Source: Novosphingobium sp. SG751A
Lineage (GTDB): Bacteria > Pseudomonadota > Alphaproteobacteria > Sphingomonadales > Sphingomonadaceae
Direction of reading: 5' to 3'
NCBI RefSeq assembly: GCF_013149295.1
Contig: NZ_JABGCB010000016.1
Coordinates: 1 to 64,000 of the forward strand
DNA: 64,000 nucleotides
Part shown: piece after piece, positions 20,970 through 35,967 of the stretch
Position numbering within the stretch: the first letter of the stretch is position 1
Layout of the letters: the number at the start of each line of letters is the position of its first letter
Notes under the pieces: model-generated
What the model was told of the DNA's origin: nothing
The model's database searches: none
Seen by the model: only the letters and a program-made list of their open reading frames with translations
Position numbers and translations under genes: made by a program

Positions 20970-21119
20970 GCCTCCGGCGGGCAAAGGGCGGCGGCGCTTC
21001 TAAGGACGATTTCGCCGCGCCGCAGGCTTTAAACCACCGCCCAGGACACCCCGCTGCGAACCTGGCGCCACCCCATTAACGGGATTGTTAAGGGCCCCCG
21101 CCCTTAACCCGCGGGAGGC
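20970..21119 (+). repeat. Interspersed repeat copy D (150 bp deletion derivative)
   Basis: Both ends of the repeat are present. The sequence jumps from inside the left arm hairpin (GGGCAAAGGGCG) straight to the GCGGCGCTT of the central stem, removing about 85 bases. The right half is intact: GCGCCGCAGGCTTT at 21017-21030 and the arm stem GTTAAGGGC/GCCCTTAAC. The right terminal repeat has one change (CCCGCGGGAGGC). It lies between the rpoC terminator and the nadE start. Confidence 0.9.
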
Positions 21120-21139
21120 AAAACGCCCCCTTTCTCCAA

Positions 21140-21174
21140 ACAACAGAAACCCCGCCGGATCGCTCCAGCGGGGT
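21140..21174 (-). terminator. rpoC terminator
   Basis: On the minus strand ACCCCGC (21174-21168), a 12-base loop and GCGGGGT (21155-21149) are followed by a T-rich tract, TTCTGTTGTTT. It starts 31 bases after the rpoC stop and is a good intrinsic terminator. Confidence 0.8.
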
Positions 21175-21204
21175 CTTCTGTTTCAACCCTGAGGGTCAGA
21201 ACGC

Positions 21205-25482
<4,278 letters not shown>

Positions 25483-25552
25483 ATGTCGTCCCTCTAAGGG
25501 GTCAAATCTCTGGGGCAAAGGACGGGCGGCCCGTTAAGGCCGCCCGGTCCCC

Positions 25553-28500
25553 TCACTCCGCCGCGTCGGCCAGATCGTCGCCATCCTCGTCAGTCAACGA
25601 AGACAGTTCCACGTTCAGGCCCAGCGAGCGCATTTCCTTGACGAGCACGTTGAAGCTTTCAGGGATACCGGCCTCGAACGTGTCGTCGCCCTTGACGATG
25701 GCTTCATACACCTTGGTGCGGCCCACCACGTCGTCCGACTTGACGGTGAGCATTTCCTGAAGCGTGTAGGCGGCGCCATAAGCCTGAAGCGCCCACACTT
25801 CCATTTCACCAAAGCGCTGACCACCGAACTGCGCCTTACCGCCCAGCGGCTGCTGGGTAACAAGCGAGTAGGGCCCGATCGAACGGGCGTGGATCTTGTC
25901 GTCGACAAGGTGGTGCAGCTTGAGCACATACTTCATGCCCACGGTCACCTTGCGGTCGAACGCCTCGCCGGTGCGGCCGTCGAACAGGGTCACCTGACCC
26001 GATTCATCCAGCCCAGCCTTGCGCAGCATCGCGGTCACATCAGCTTCCACCGCGCCGTCGAACACCGGCGAACCCATCGGCACGCCGTTGCGCACGCTCT
26101 GGGCCAGCTCGACGATTTCCAGATCACTGCGCGAGCTCAGCTCGGCCGTGTAGTTGTCGCCATAGATGTCCTTGAGCAATTCGCGCACCGCTTCGGGGGG
26201 CTCGCCCGCCTGCGGGTTCGGATTGGCTTCGCGCCATGCATCCAGTGCAGCACCGATCTTGCGACCCAGACCGCGAGCGGCCCAGCCCAGATGGGTTTCG
26301 AAGATCTGACCCACGTTCATGCGCGAAGGCACGCCCAGCGGGTTGAGCACGAAGTCCACCGGAGTGCCGTCCTCGAGGAAGGGCATGTCTTCCTGCGGCA
26401 GGATGCGGCTGATGATACCCTTGTTGCCGTGACGGCCGGCCATCTTGTCGCCCGGCTGAAGCTTGCGCTTCACGGCCACAAAGACCTTGACCATCTTGAG
26501 GACGCCCGGAGCCAGCTCGTCGCCGCGTTCCAGCTTTTCCTTGCGATCTTCGAACTTCTCGACGATCGCCTTGATGGCCGTGTCATACTGCGCCTTGGTC
26601 GCTTCCAGCTGCTGCTGGCGCGCATCATCGGCCACGGCGAACTTCCACCATTCGTAGCGCTCGACCTCGGCCAGCACTTCTTCGGTGATCTCGATGCCCT
26701 TCTTCAGCCCCTTGGGAGCAGCCGCAGCCACCTGGCCCAGCAGCATGTCCTTGAGACGGTTGAAGGTGGCGCGGTTCAGAATCGCGCGCTCGTCCTCACG
26801 GTCCTTGGCGAGGCGTTCGATTTCCTCGTTCTGGATCGCGCGGGTACGGTCGTCGATTTCGATACCGTGACGGTTGAAGACGCGAACGTCGACAATGGTC
26901 CCTGCCACGCCCGGCGGCAGACGCAGCGAGGTGTCGCGCACGTCGCTGGCCTTTTCACCGAAGATCGCGCGCAGCAGCTTTTCTTCCGGCGTCATCGGGC
27001 TTTCGCCCTTGGGCGTGATCTTGCCGACGAGGATATCGCCCGGATGCACTTCGGCGCCGATATAGACGATGCCCGCTTCGTCGAGGTTGCGCAGCGATTC
27101 TTCGCCCACATTCGGGATGTCGCGGGTGATGTCTTCAGGCCCAAGCTTGGTATCGCGGGCCATGACTTCAAATTCCTCGATATGGATCGAGGTAAAGACG
27201 TCTTCCTTCACGATGCGTTCGCTGATCAGGATGGAGTCTTCGTAATTGTAGCCATTCCAGGGCATGAACGCGACCAGCACGTTGCGGCCCAGCGCCAGTT
27301 CACCCAGCTCGGTGCTGGGGCCATCGGCAATGATGTCGCCCTTTTCGACGCTGTCGCCAACCTTCACCAGCGGACGCTGGTTGATGCAGGTCGACTGGTT
27401 CGAACGCTCAAACTTCTGCAGCGTATAGATGTCCACGCCAGACTTGCCCGGCTCGATATCGCCCGACACGCGGATCACGATACGGGTGGCGTCCACCTGA
27501 TCGACGATGCCCGCGCGGGCAGCAGCGATCGCGGCACCCGAATCGCGCGCCACGGTTTCTTCCATGCCCGTGCCGACGAAAGGCGCATCGGCCTTCACCA
27601 GCGGCACAGCCTGACGCTGCATGTTCGAGCCCATGAGCGCGCGGTTGGCGTCGTCATTTTCCAGGAAGGGAATGAGCGAGGCGGCCACCGAAACGAGCTG
27701 CTTGGGGCTGACGTCCATCAGCGTGATGGTTTCACGCGGAGCCATCACGAATTCGCCGTTCTGACGTGCGCTGACCAGTTCCTCGACGAACGAACCATCA
27801 CCGTTGGTCGCGGCCGAAGCCTGCGCCACCGTGTGCTTCTGCTCTTCCATCGCGGACAGGTAAACCACGTCCTTGGTCACATGACCGTCGATCACCTTGC
27901 GATAAGGCGTTTCGATGAAGCCATACTTGTTGACCCGCGCGAAGGTCGAGAGCGAGTTGATCAGACCGATGTTCGGGCCTTCAGGCGTTTCAATCGGGCA
28001 GATACGGCCATAGTGGGTCGGGTGAACGTCGCGGACTTCAAAGCCTGCGCGCTCACGCGTCAGACCGCCCGGCCCGAGCGCCGAAACGCGGCGCTTGTGG
28101 GTGACTTCCGAGAGCGGGTTGGTCTGGTCCATGAACTGCGAGAGCTGCGAGGAGCCAAAGAACTCGCGCACAGCCGCCACGGCGGGCTTGGCGTTGATGA
28201 GGTCGTTGGGCATCACGGTCGAGACGTCAACCGAGCTCATGCGCTCCTTGACGGCACGCTCCATGCGCAGCAGGCCGACGCGATACTGGTTTTCCAGCAG
28301 TTCGCCCACCGAACGCACGCGGCGGTTACCAAGGTTGTCGATGTCGTCGACTTCGCCCTTGCCATCCTTCAGGTTCACCAGTTCCTTCACAACGGCAAGA
28401 ATGTCGTTGGTTTCCAGCGTGGTGACCGTATCTTCGACGTTCAGGCCAAGACGCATGTTCAGCTTGACGCGGCCCACGGCCGAGAGGTCATAGCGGTCGG

Positions 28501-29704
28501 CGTCAAAGAACAGGCCTGCAAACAGCGCTTCGGCGGTTTCGCGCGTCGGCGGCTCGCCGGGGCGCATCACGCGATAGATGTCGGCCAGAGCGTGATCGCG
28601 GTCCTCGGCCTTGTCGGCCTTCAGCGTGTTGCGGATCCACGGACCGGTCGACACGTGATCGATGTCGAGCAGTTCGAAAGCGTCGATCCCGGCAGCGTCG
28701 AGCGCCGCGACATTCTCCGCCGTCACTTCCTCGCCGGCCTCAATATAGATGCGGCCGGTCGATTCGTTGATGACGTCATTGGCGCTGTAACGGCCAAAGA
28801 TTTCCTCGGTCGGGATCAGCAGGGTCTTGAGACCATCCTTCTCGGCCTTGTTGGCAGCGCGAGGAGAGATCTTGGTTCCGGCGGCAAACACCACCTCGCC
28901 ACTGGTCGCATCGACAATGTCGAAGGTCGGCTTGGCGCCGCGCCATGCTTCGGCCACGTAGGGGATCTTCCAGCCACCGCTCGCGCGGTTCCAGACGATC
29001 GTCTGATAGAAGTAATGCAGGATCTCTTCGTCGTTCAGACCCAGCGCATGCAGCAGCGCCGTCACGGGCAGCTTGCGCTTGCGGTCGATACGGACGTTGA
29101 CGATGTCCTTGGCGTCAAATTCAAAGTCCAGCCACGAACCGCGATACGGGATCACGCGGGCGGCGAACAGGAACTTGCCCGACGAGTGCGTCTTGCCGCG
29201 GTCATGGTCGAACAGAACGCCCGGCGAACGGTGCATCTGCGACACGATCACGCGCTCGGTGCCGTTGATGACGAAAGTGCCGTTCTCGGTCATGAGCGGC
29301 ATGTCGCCCATGTACACGTCCTGCTCCTTGATATCGAGCACCGACCGGGTTTCGGTCTCGGCGTCGACTTCAAACACGATCAGGCGCAGCGTCACCTTCA
29401 TCGGAGCGGCATAGGTGATCCCGCGCTGACGACATTCGGTGATGTCGTACTTGGGCTCTTCCAGCTCGTAATGCACAAAGTCCAGCTCGCTGGTGCCGGC
29501 AAAGTCGCGGATCGGGAACACCGAACGCAGCGTCTTTTCCAGACCCGAGACGTAACCCACAGCGGGGTTCGAGCGCAGGAACTGCTCATAGGATTCGCGC
29601 TGAACCTGAATCAGGTTCGGCATCTGCGTCACTTCGTGAATATCACCGAAGATCTTGCGGATCCGGCGCTTGGCCGAAGCGCGGGAGATGGGCTGGGTTG
29701 CCAT
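25553..29704 (-). CDS. rpoB: RNA polymerase beta subunit
   Basis: The 1383-residue protein has all beta domains. The rifampicin pocket reads SSQLSQFMDQTNPLSE, then THKRRVSALGPGG, matching the sensitive wild type at the usual Asp, His and Ser positions. Conserved EGPNIGLINSL, GDKMAGRHGNKG and the C-terminal GGKAQFGGQRFGEMEVWALQ follow. I chose ATG 29704, where the alphaproteobacterial sequence MATQPISRAS begins. Normally rplJ-rplL precede rpoB; here crtI and a repeat do. Confidence 0.99.
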   Translation of the reverse strand: MATQPISRASAKRRIRKIFGDIHEVTQMPNLIQVQRESYEQFLRSNPAVGYVSGLEKTLRSVFPIRDFAGTSELDFVHYELEEPKYDITECRQRGITYAAPMKVTLRLIVFEVDAETETRSVLDIKEQDVYMGDMPLMTENGTFVINGTERVIVSQMHRSPGVLFDHDRGKTHSSGKFLFAARVIPYRGSWLDFEFDAKDIVNVRIDRKRKLPVTALLHALGLNDEEILHYFYQTIVWNRASGGWKIPYVAEAWRGAKPTFDIVDATSGEVVFAAGTKISPRAANKAEKDGLKTLLIPTEEIFGRYSANDVINESTGRIYIEAGEEVTAENVAALDAAGIDAFELLDIDHVSTGPWIRNTLKADKAEDRDHALADIYRVMRPGEPPTRETAEALFAGLFFDADRYDLSAVGRVKLNMRLGLNVEDTVTTLETNDILAVVKELVNLKDGKGEVDDIDNLGNRRVRSVGELLENQYRVGLLRMERAVKERMSSVDVSTVMPNDLINAKPAVAAVREFFGSSQLSQFMDQTNPLSEVTHKRRVSALGPGGLTRERAGFEVRDVHPTHYGRICPIETPEGPNIGLINSLSTFARVNKYGFIETPYRKVIDGHVTKDVVYLSAMEEQKHTVAQASAATNGDGSFVEELVSARQNGEFVMAPRETITLMDVSPKQLVSVAASLIPFLENDDANRALMGSNMQRQAVPLVKADAPFVGTGMEETVARDSGAAIAAARAGIVDQVDATRIVIRVSGDIEPGKSGVDIYTLQKFERSNQSTCINQRPLVKVGDSVEKGDIIADGPSTELGELALGRNVLVAFMPWNGYNYEDSILISERIVKEDVFTSIHIEEFEVMARDTKLGPEDITRDIPNVGEESLRNLDEAGIVYIGAEVHPGDILVGKITPKGESPMTPEEKLLRAIFGEKASDVRDTSLRLPPGVAGTIVDVRVFNRHGIEIDDRTRAIQNEEIERLAKDREDERAILNRATFNRLKDMLLGQVAAAAPKGLKKGIEITEEVLAEVERYEWWKFAVADDARQQQLEATKAQYDTAIKAIVEKFEDRKEKLERGDELAPGVLKMVKVFVAVKRKLQPGDKMAGRHGNKGIISRILPQEDMPFLEDGTPVDFVLNPLGVPSRMNVGQIFETHLGWAARGLGRKIGAALDAWREANPNPQAGEPPEAVRELLKDIYGDNYTAELSSRSDLEIVELAQSVRNGVPMGSPVFDGAVEADVTAMLRKAGLDESGQVTLFDGRTGEAFDRKVTVGMKYVLKLHHLVDDKIHARSIGPYSLVTQQPLGGKAQFGGQRFGEMEVWALQAYGAAYTLQEMLTVKSDDVVGRTKVYEAIVKGDDTFEAGIPESFNVLVKEMRSLGLNVELSSLTDEDGDDLADAAE

Positions 29705-30009
29705 AGGGCTTGACTTTGCCTCTTTCGTTGGTGGCCTTCGCGGATCTTTTTCGCGGAAAAAAGAGCCGTTAAGCCGAAAAATAATGCCATGCGCGGGGTA
29801 AATGGCGGCACCGTTAAACGCACAAAAGGCCGCTGGCGAATCACCCCGCAATCGAGATGAAGGCCCGCAGCCCCTGGCGTCAGATGCAACACCACCGCCT
29901 CCTTTCGTGGATGACCCCCGCGCTGGGCCGCCCTTGCTCGAAGCGATGGAACCGGCGGGCATTAGGCGCGTGGGGGCGGTTTGTCAATTGTCGGAGGAAA
30001 GGAAGGGTT
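29705..30009. other. rpoBC upstream region
   Basis: These 305 bases between the rpoB start and repeat copy E hold no gene I can support. The part nearest rpoB is comparatively AT-rich and should contain the rpoBC promoter, but I could not choose a convincing -35/-10 pair. There is no rplL attenuator-like arrangement. Confidence 0.5.
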
Positions 30010-30241
30010 GCCTCCGGCGGGCAAAGGGCGGGGGCCCTTTGCAATCCCGTTATTTGGGGGTGTGCCCGGTTGGCAGGGTGGCTTTTATCCCATCAAAGCC
30101 TGCGGCGCGGGCAAGCAGCGCTGATCGGCGCCGCAGGCTTTCAAATTCAAACGCCGCGCCCAACACCAAAGGCCGAACCCATAACGCGACATCGACAGTA
30201 ACAGGATTGCAAAGGGTCGAGGCCCTTCGCCCGCCGGAGGC
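30010..30241 (-). repeat. Interspersed repeat copy E (232 bp, inverted orientation)
   Basis: This copy has the family ends but is inverted. The conserved GACAGTAAC...GGATTG segment that follows the left arm in other copies appears here, reversed, before the right arm (about 30194-30208). The central stem pairs AAAGCCTGCGGCGC at 30095-30108 with 30128-30141. Its right arm stem is imperfect (GCAAAGGG/CCCTTCGC). It begins 24 bases after the crtI stop. Confidence 0.92.
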
Positions 30242-30265
30242 AAACCTTCACCCCCCCAAAAAAAC

Positions 30266-31747
30266 CTACCCCCGCAAATCCTCGATCATCAGCCCAGCGG
30301 TCGCCTTGGCGCTGCCCACAACGCCCGGAATCCCCGCCCCCGGATGCGTCCCCGCGCCCACCAGATAGAGGTTGGGGATCACATCGTCGCGATTATGCCC
30401 CCGGAACCACGCGCTTTGCGTCAGGATCGGTTCGAGGCTGAAGGCGCTGCCCATATAGGCCGAGAGGTCGGTTTCGAAATCGGTGGGGGCATAGTGGAAC
30501 TTGGTGGCGATGCGGTCGTGGATGTCGGGGATCAAGCGGCGCCCCACCTCGTCCAATATCCGCTTTTCCAGGATCGGCCCGACCTGATCCCAATCCACCG
30601 CCAGCTTGCCGCGATGGGCCACCGGCACCAGCGCGTAAAAGGTCGAACGCCCCTCCGGCGCCATGGACGGATCAGACGCGGTGGGATGGTGCAGATAGAT
30701 CGAGAAATCGCGCGGCAGCACGCCATTCTCGAAAATATCCTCCAGCAGGCCCTTATAGCGCGGCCCGAACAGGATCATGTGGTGGGGGATATGGGGAAAT
30801 TGCCCCTCCAGTCCGAAATGGACGACGAACAGGCTGGGCGACCAGCGTTTGCGCGCCAGCGACCGAGCATATTCCACCCCGCGCGGCGTATCGCCCAGCA
30901 GGTCGCGATAGGTGTGCATCAGATCGCCATTGCTGGCCACCGCATCAAATCTTTCGCGCCACCCGCTCTTGGTTTCGACCTCATGCGCGCGATTGCCGAT
31001 CGTGTGGATCTTGACCGCCCCATCGCCCAGCCGCACCGTTCCGCCCAGCCGTTCAAACAGCGCGACCATGCCCGCCACCAGTCGATTGGTGCCGCCCCGT
31101 GCCCACCACACGCCGCCATCCTTTTCCAGCTTGTGGATCAGAGCATAGATGCTGCTGGTGCTCATCGGATTGCCGCCGACCAGCAGGGTGTGGAAGGACA
31201 AAGCCTCGCGCAGCTTTTCCGACTGAACAAAGCCCGAAACGCGCGAATAAACGCTGCGCCACGCCTGATGCTTCATCAGCGCGGGGGCCGCCTTGATCAT
31301 GCTCTTGAAGTCAAGGAAAGGCACATGGCCCAGCTTGACGTAGCCCTCGCGATAGACCTCGCCCGCGAAATCGAGGAATTGCTGATAGCCGGCCAGATCG
31401 CCCGGCGCCACGCGGTTGATCTCGCTGCGCAATTTGGCTTCATCGTTGGAATAGTCGAAATGGCTGCCGTCGGTCCATTGCAGGCGATAAAAGGGCATCA
31501 CCGGCATCAGATCAACATCGCCCGCCATGTCCTGACCCGTCAGCGCCCACAGTTCCGACAGGCAGGACGGATCGGTGATCACCGTGGGGCCCGCGTCGAA
31601 CGTATGCCCTTCACGCTCCCACACATAAGCGCGCCCACCCGGACGCTCGCGCGCCTCGACCAGCGTCGTGGCAATTCCGGAGGATTGCAACCGGATGGCC
31701 AGAGCCAGACCGCCGAATCCGGCGCCAATCACACAGGCCTTTTTCAT
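30266..31747 (-). CDS. crtI: Phytoene desaturase
   Basis: CrtI introduces double bonds into phytoene to give lycopene. The 493 residues start with an FAD-binding GAGFGGLALAIRLQ Rossmann motif and RPGGRAYVWEREGHTFDAGPTVI. They end with the carotenoid desaturase signature NLYLVGAGTHPGAGIPGVVGSAK. The length is normal. The ATG overlaps the crtY stop as ATGA, so the two are translationally coupled in the order crtY-crtI. The pathway yields beta-carotene-type pigments such as the nostoxanthin or astaxanthin precursors of sphingomonads. Confidence 0.96.
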   Translation of the reverse strand: MKKACVIGAGFGGLALAIRLQSSGIATTLVEARERPGGRAYVWEREGHTFDAGPTVITDPSCLSELWALTGQDMAGDVDLMPVMPFYRLQWTDGSHFDYSNDEAKLRSEINRVAPGDLAGYQQFLDFAGEVYREGYVKLGHVPFLDFKSMIKAAPALMKHQAWRSVYSRVSGFVQSEKLREALSFHTLLVGGNPMSTSSIYALIHKLEKDGGVWWARGGTNRLVAGMVALFERLGGTVRLGDGAVKIHTIGNRAHEVETKSGWRERFDAVASNGDLMHTYRDLLGDTPRGVEYARSLARKRWSPSLFVVHFGLEGQFPHIPHHMILFGPRYKGLLEDIFENGVLPRDFSIYLHHPTASDPSMAPEGRSTFYALVPVAHRGKLAVDWDQVGPILEKRILDEVGRRLIPDIHDRIATKFHYAPTDFETDLSAYMGSAFSLEPILTQSAWFRGHNRDDVIPNLYLVGAGTHPGAGIPGVVGSAKATAGLMIEDLRG

Positions 31748-32982
31748 GTTCCCTCGGTTTCCCCGGCAAAGGCCGGTATCGTGGTATCGTGCGAAAGGCG
31801 CCCGGGCGCCCCCAGATCAGCCAGCACCCGCCCCCGCCCGACCAGACAGGCCAGCGCCGCGATCAGCGGCACCGGCGGACGCCCGATCAGCAGACGGAGC
31901 CGGTCCTTCCAGGTCGATTGCCCGGCATAGAAACGTTCAATCAACCTGTCATTGAGGCGATAGAAGCGGGCGAACACCCGGTACCGCTTGTCCGGCGGCG
32001 CCGCGCCAAACAGCATCCGAGCCAGCAGCCGATAAAACCGCCCCGAGCGCCAATGGGCCCGCGCATAATTCTCGACCGCCCCGGCAATCGCCTCGCCCGA
32101 CATATCGGGCAGATCGGCAATCATCATCGCCACGCGCACCGCCGTAGGCAGCGAATAGCCGGTCAGCGGATGAAACAACCCAGCCGCCACGCCGATCCGC
32201 GCCGCGCCATGCATGCCCTCGATCAGGGCATGAGGCTCGCCATCGGCCACCACCGGCAAAACGCCCTGCTCCTCATCCAGCACCTCGGCAATGGTCCAGC
32301 TGCGACTGCGCGCATAGGCCGCGATGCGTTCGCGCAGGGCCGGGGCATCAATGTCGGGCGTGTCGGAATAATAGGTGTCCTCGATGAACACCGTATCCTC
32401 CGAAAAGGGCAGGACATAGACAAAGCGGAACCCGTCATATTGGGCCCGGTTGCCATCCATGATGATCGGCGAGGTGAGGCCATGGGGGGCCCCGGTCCGC
32501 ACCATCTGGCCCACGAATTTCTGCCATCCGCCGCGCAGCCCCGGAAAAGCCGCCGCGCCGCGCGCATCGATCACCGCCCCGGCGCGAAACTGCCGCCCAT
32601 CGGCCAGCGTAAAGCCGCGTCGGTCAAAAGCCGTCACCGTCGCTCCGGTCAGGATCGAGCCGGCGGGCAAAGCCTCTCGCAGGGCCGCATCGAAGCGAGG
32701 GCTGGAAATCGTGCGATAGGGATTGCCCAGATGGCGGCGGTTACCGGAAAAGCGCACGCTGTGGCTGTTCCATTTTCCCGCCACTAAAGGTTTGAGCAAC
32801 CAACGCGCAGCCACCGGAATATCACTGAGAAAAAAGGACCAGAGGTGATGCCCCCCCAGCTTCTCCTCACGCTCAACCAACAGGATGCGCAAATCGGGCC
32901 GTCGCGCCGCCAGAGCCAGCGCTACCAGCCCGCCTGCCAATCCCCCCCCGAGGATGGCAATATCCGTGTCATTTCCCGCCAT
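31744..32982 (-). CDS. crtY: Lycopene beta-cyclase
   Basis: CrtY closes the ends of lycopene into beta-ionone rings. The 412 residues begin with the dinucleotide-binding ILGGGLAGGLVALALAAR and have GGHHLWSFF, FRFVYVLPFSEDTVFIEDTYYSD and GVAAGLFHPLTGYSLP, all typical of bacterial CrtY. It is first in a two-gene operon with crtI. No phytoene synthase (crtB) or geranylgeranyl diphosphate synthase gene is in the window, so early steps must be encoded elsewhere. The upstream region is shared with the divergent TPP riboswitch. Confidence 0.95.
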   Translation of the reverse strand: MAGNDTDIAILGGGLAGGLVALALAARRPDLRILLVEREEKLGGHHLWSFFLSDIPVAARWLLKPLVAGKWNSHSVRFSGNRRHLGNPYRTISSPRFDAALREALPAGSILTGATVTAFDRRGFTLADGRQFRAGAVIDARGAAAFPGLRGGWQKFVGQMVRTGAPHGLTSPIIMDGNRAQYDGFRFVYVLPFSEDTVFIEDTYYSDTPDIDAPALRERIAAYARSRSWTIAEVLDEEQGVLPVVADGEPHALIEGMHGAARIGVAAGLFHPLTGYSLPTAVRVAMMIADLPDMSGEAIAGAVENYARAHWRSGRFYRLLARMLFGAAPPDKRYRVFARFYRLNDRLIERFYAGQSTWKDRLRLLIGRPPVPLIAALACLVGRGRVLADLGAPGRLSHDTTIPAFAGETEGT

Positions 32983-33137
32983 GGCCCAAGTCTATGTTAG
33001 CAACCGCTTTCCGGCAACCGACCATACGGGCATATCCGGGAGAAATTTCCCGATGGCCGGACCAGCGCCAAAACCGCGCCCAAAACCGGGAGCCGGCGCT
33101 TGCCAAGGCCATCGCCTTCGCATAACCTGCCCTGCAT

Positions 33138-33231
33138 ATCCCCGGGGAGCCATGTGGCTGAGAGGTGGGCGTCACGCCCCACGACCCGCTGAACCTGAAC
33201 CCGTTAATCCGGGCGTAGGGAGGGAAGCGTC
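33138..33231 (+). promoter_or_regulatory. TPP riboswitch (thi box)
   Basis: The conserved pieces are in order: GGGGAGCC (33144-33151), CTGAGAGG (33158-33165), ACCCGCTGAACCTGA (33184-33198), TTAATCCGGGCGTAGGGA (33204-33221). They form the thiamine pyrophosphate aptamer. Downstream, TCTCCT at 33264-33269 can pair with AGGAGA at 33311-33316, the ribosome site of the next gene, so control of translation is plausible. High thiamine pyrophosphate should then shut off the membrane gene and thiC. Confidence 0.93.
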
Positions 33232-33320
33232 TGTCGGCCCGGTATGGTGCCCCCCGCTCCTCCTCTCCTGACGCCGCAGAACATGAAGGCGAGATAAAAC
33301 GATAAAAAACAGGAGAAGGT

Positions 33321-33722
33321 ATGCAAGAAGCTGGAGATCCGACTGCATGGAGCGCCCTCATTCTTGGTCTGGCCGCGCTGGCCGCGGGAGCAGGGGCACT
33401 TAGGCAACCGGGAGTTTGGCAAACCATGATCGGCGAGGTGGAAGGCTCGCCCGCCCTGCAATTCCTATGCGGAATGCTCGAATTGCTGGTGGGCAGCGTG
33501 GTCTATCTGGCCAACCCATGGATACCGCATGACCTTCTCACCTGCATCATCAAGGCGCTGGGCGGATTGATGATGGCCGAAAGTCTGGCCATCCTGTTCG
33601 CTTGTGATCTTTACACCCAGATGTGGCTGAAAACCCTTGGCAATTTTCACAAGGGCTGGGCCGGCATCACCACTCTCATCGGGCTGGCTCTGACCGTGAT
33701 TGGCATGGCCCGCTTCGGATAA
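33321..33722 (+). CDS. Four-helix membrane protein under the TPP riboswitch
   Basis: The 133 residues form about four membrane helices (around 9-28, 46-64, 72-92 and 112-130) with short loops. There is no signal peptide and no motif I recognise. It has a strong Shine-Dalgarno (AGGAG, 33311) that the riboswitch may mask. It lies 17 bases before thiC and is the first gene after the riboswitch. A role linked to thiamine or its pyrimidine/thiazole precursors is inferred only from this position. Confidence 0.85.
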   Translation: MQEAGDPTAWSALILGLAALAAGAGALRQPGVWQTMIGEVEGSPALQFLCGMLELLVGSVVYLANPWIPHDLLTCIIKALGGLMMAESLAILFACDLYTQMWLKTLGNFHKGWAGITTLIGLALTVIGMARFG

Positions 33723-33739
33723 ACAGCAGAAAGCACCCC

Positions 33740-35602
<1,863 letters not shown>

Positions 35603-35633
35603 GGGCACGTTTGGGATTAACGGAAGGGTCGGG

Positions 35634-35660
35634 GGCCGGGGTGGCTCTCGGCCTTTTTTT
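35634..35660 (+). terminator. thiC terminator
   Basis: GGCCG (35634-35638) pairs with CGGCC (35649-35653), followed by seven T. It lies 31 bases after the thiC stop and just before repeat copy F. Confidence 0.7.
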
Positions 35661-35674
35661 GGGGGCGAAAGGGG

Positions 35675-35911
35675 GCCTCCGGCGGGCAAAGGGCGGGGGC
35701 CCTTTGCAATCCCATTAATGTCTAGGTTACGCTATGGGTTCGACCTTTTGTGCTGGGTGCGGCGTTGGGGAATTTAAAGCTTGCGGCGCTTTTGGCGCTT
35801 CTTGGCCGCGCCGCAGGCTTTATGAACCATCGCGCATGGCGCCACCTCGCAAACCTGCCCCACCCAATTAATGGGATTGCAAAGGGCCCCCGCCCTTTGC
35901 CCGCCGGAGGC
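35675..35911 (+). repeat. Interspersed repeat copy F (237 bp)
   Basis: Both arms carry GCAAAGGGC/GCCCTTTGC stems. The bases next to the arms are changed together: CAATCCCATTAAT on the left (from 35706) and ATTAATGGGATTG on the right (ending 35879), so the long-range pair is kept. The central stem has one change (AAAGCTTGCGGCGC, 35776-35789, against 35808-35821). It lies after the thiC terminator. Confidence 0.93.
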
Positions 35912-35967
35912 AAACCTGCCCCCCCCAAAAAAACACCCCTTTCATAAACCCGAAAAATCGCGCAGCG

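Noticed and set aside
25889..29713. Very long open frame antisense to rpoB (and similar ones antisense to rpoC at 21253-25497 and guaA at 2543-4282)
   Set aside because: They mirror codon-biased GC-rich genes on the other strand, have repetitive His/Arg/Ala/Asp composition, and match no domain.
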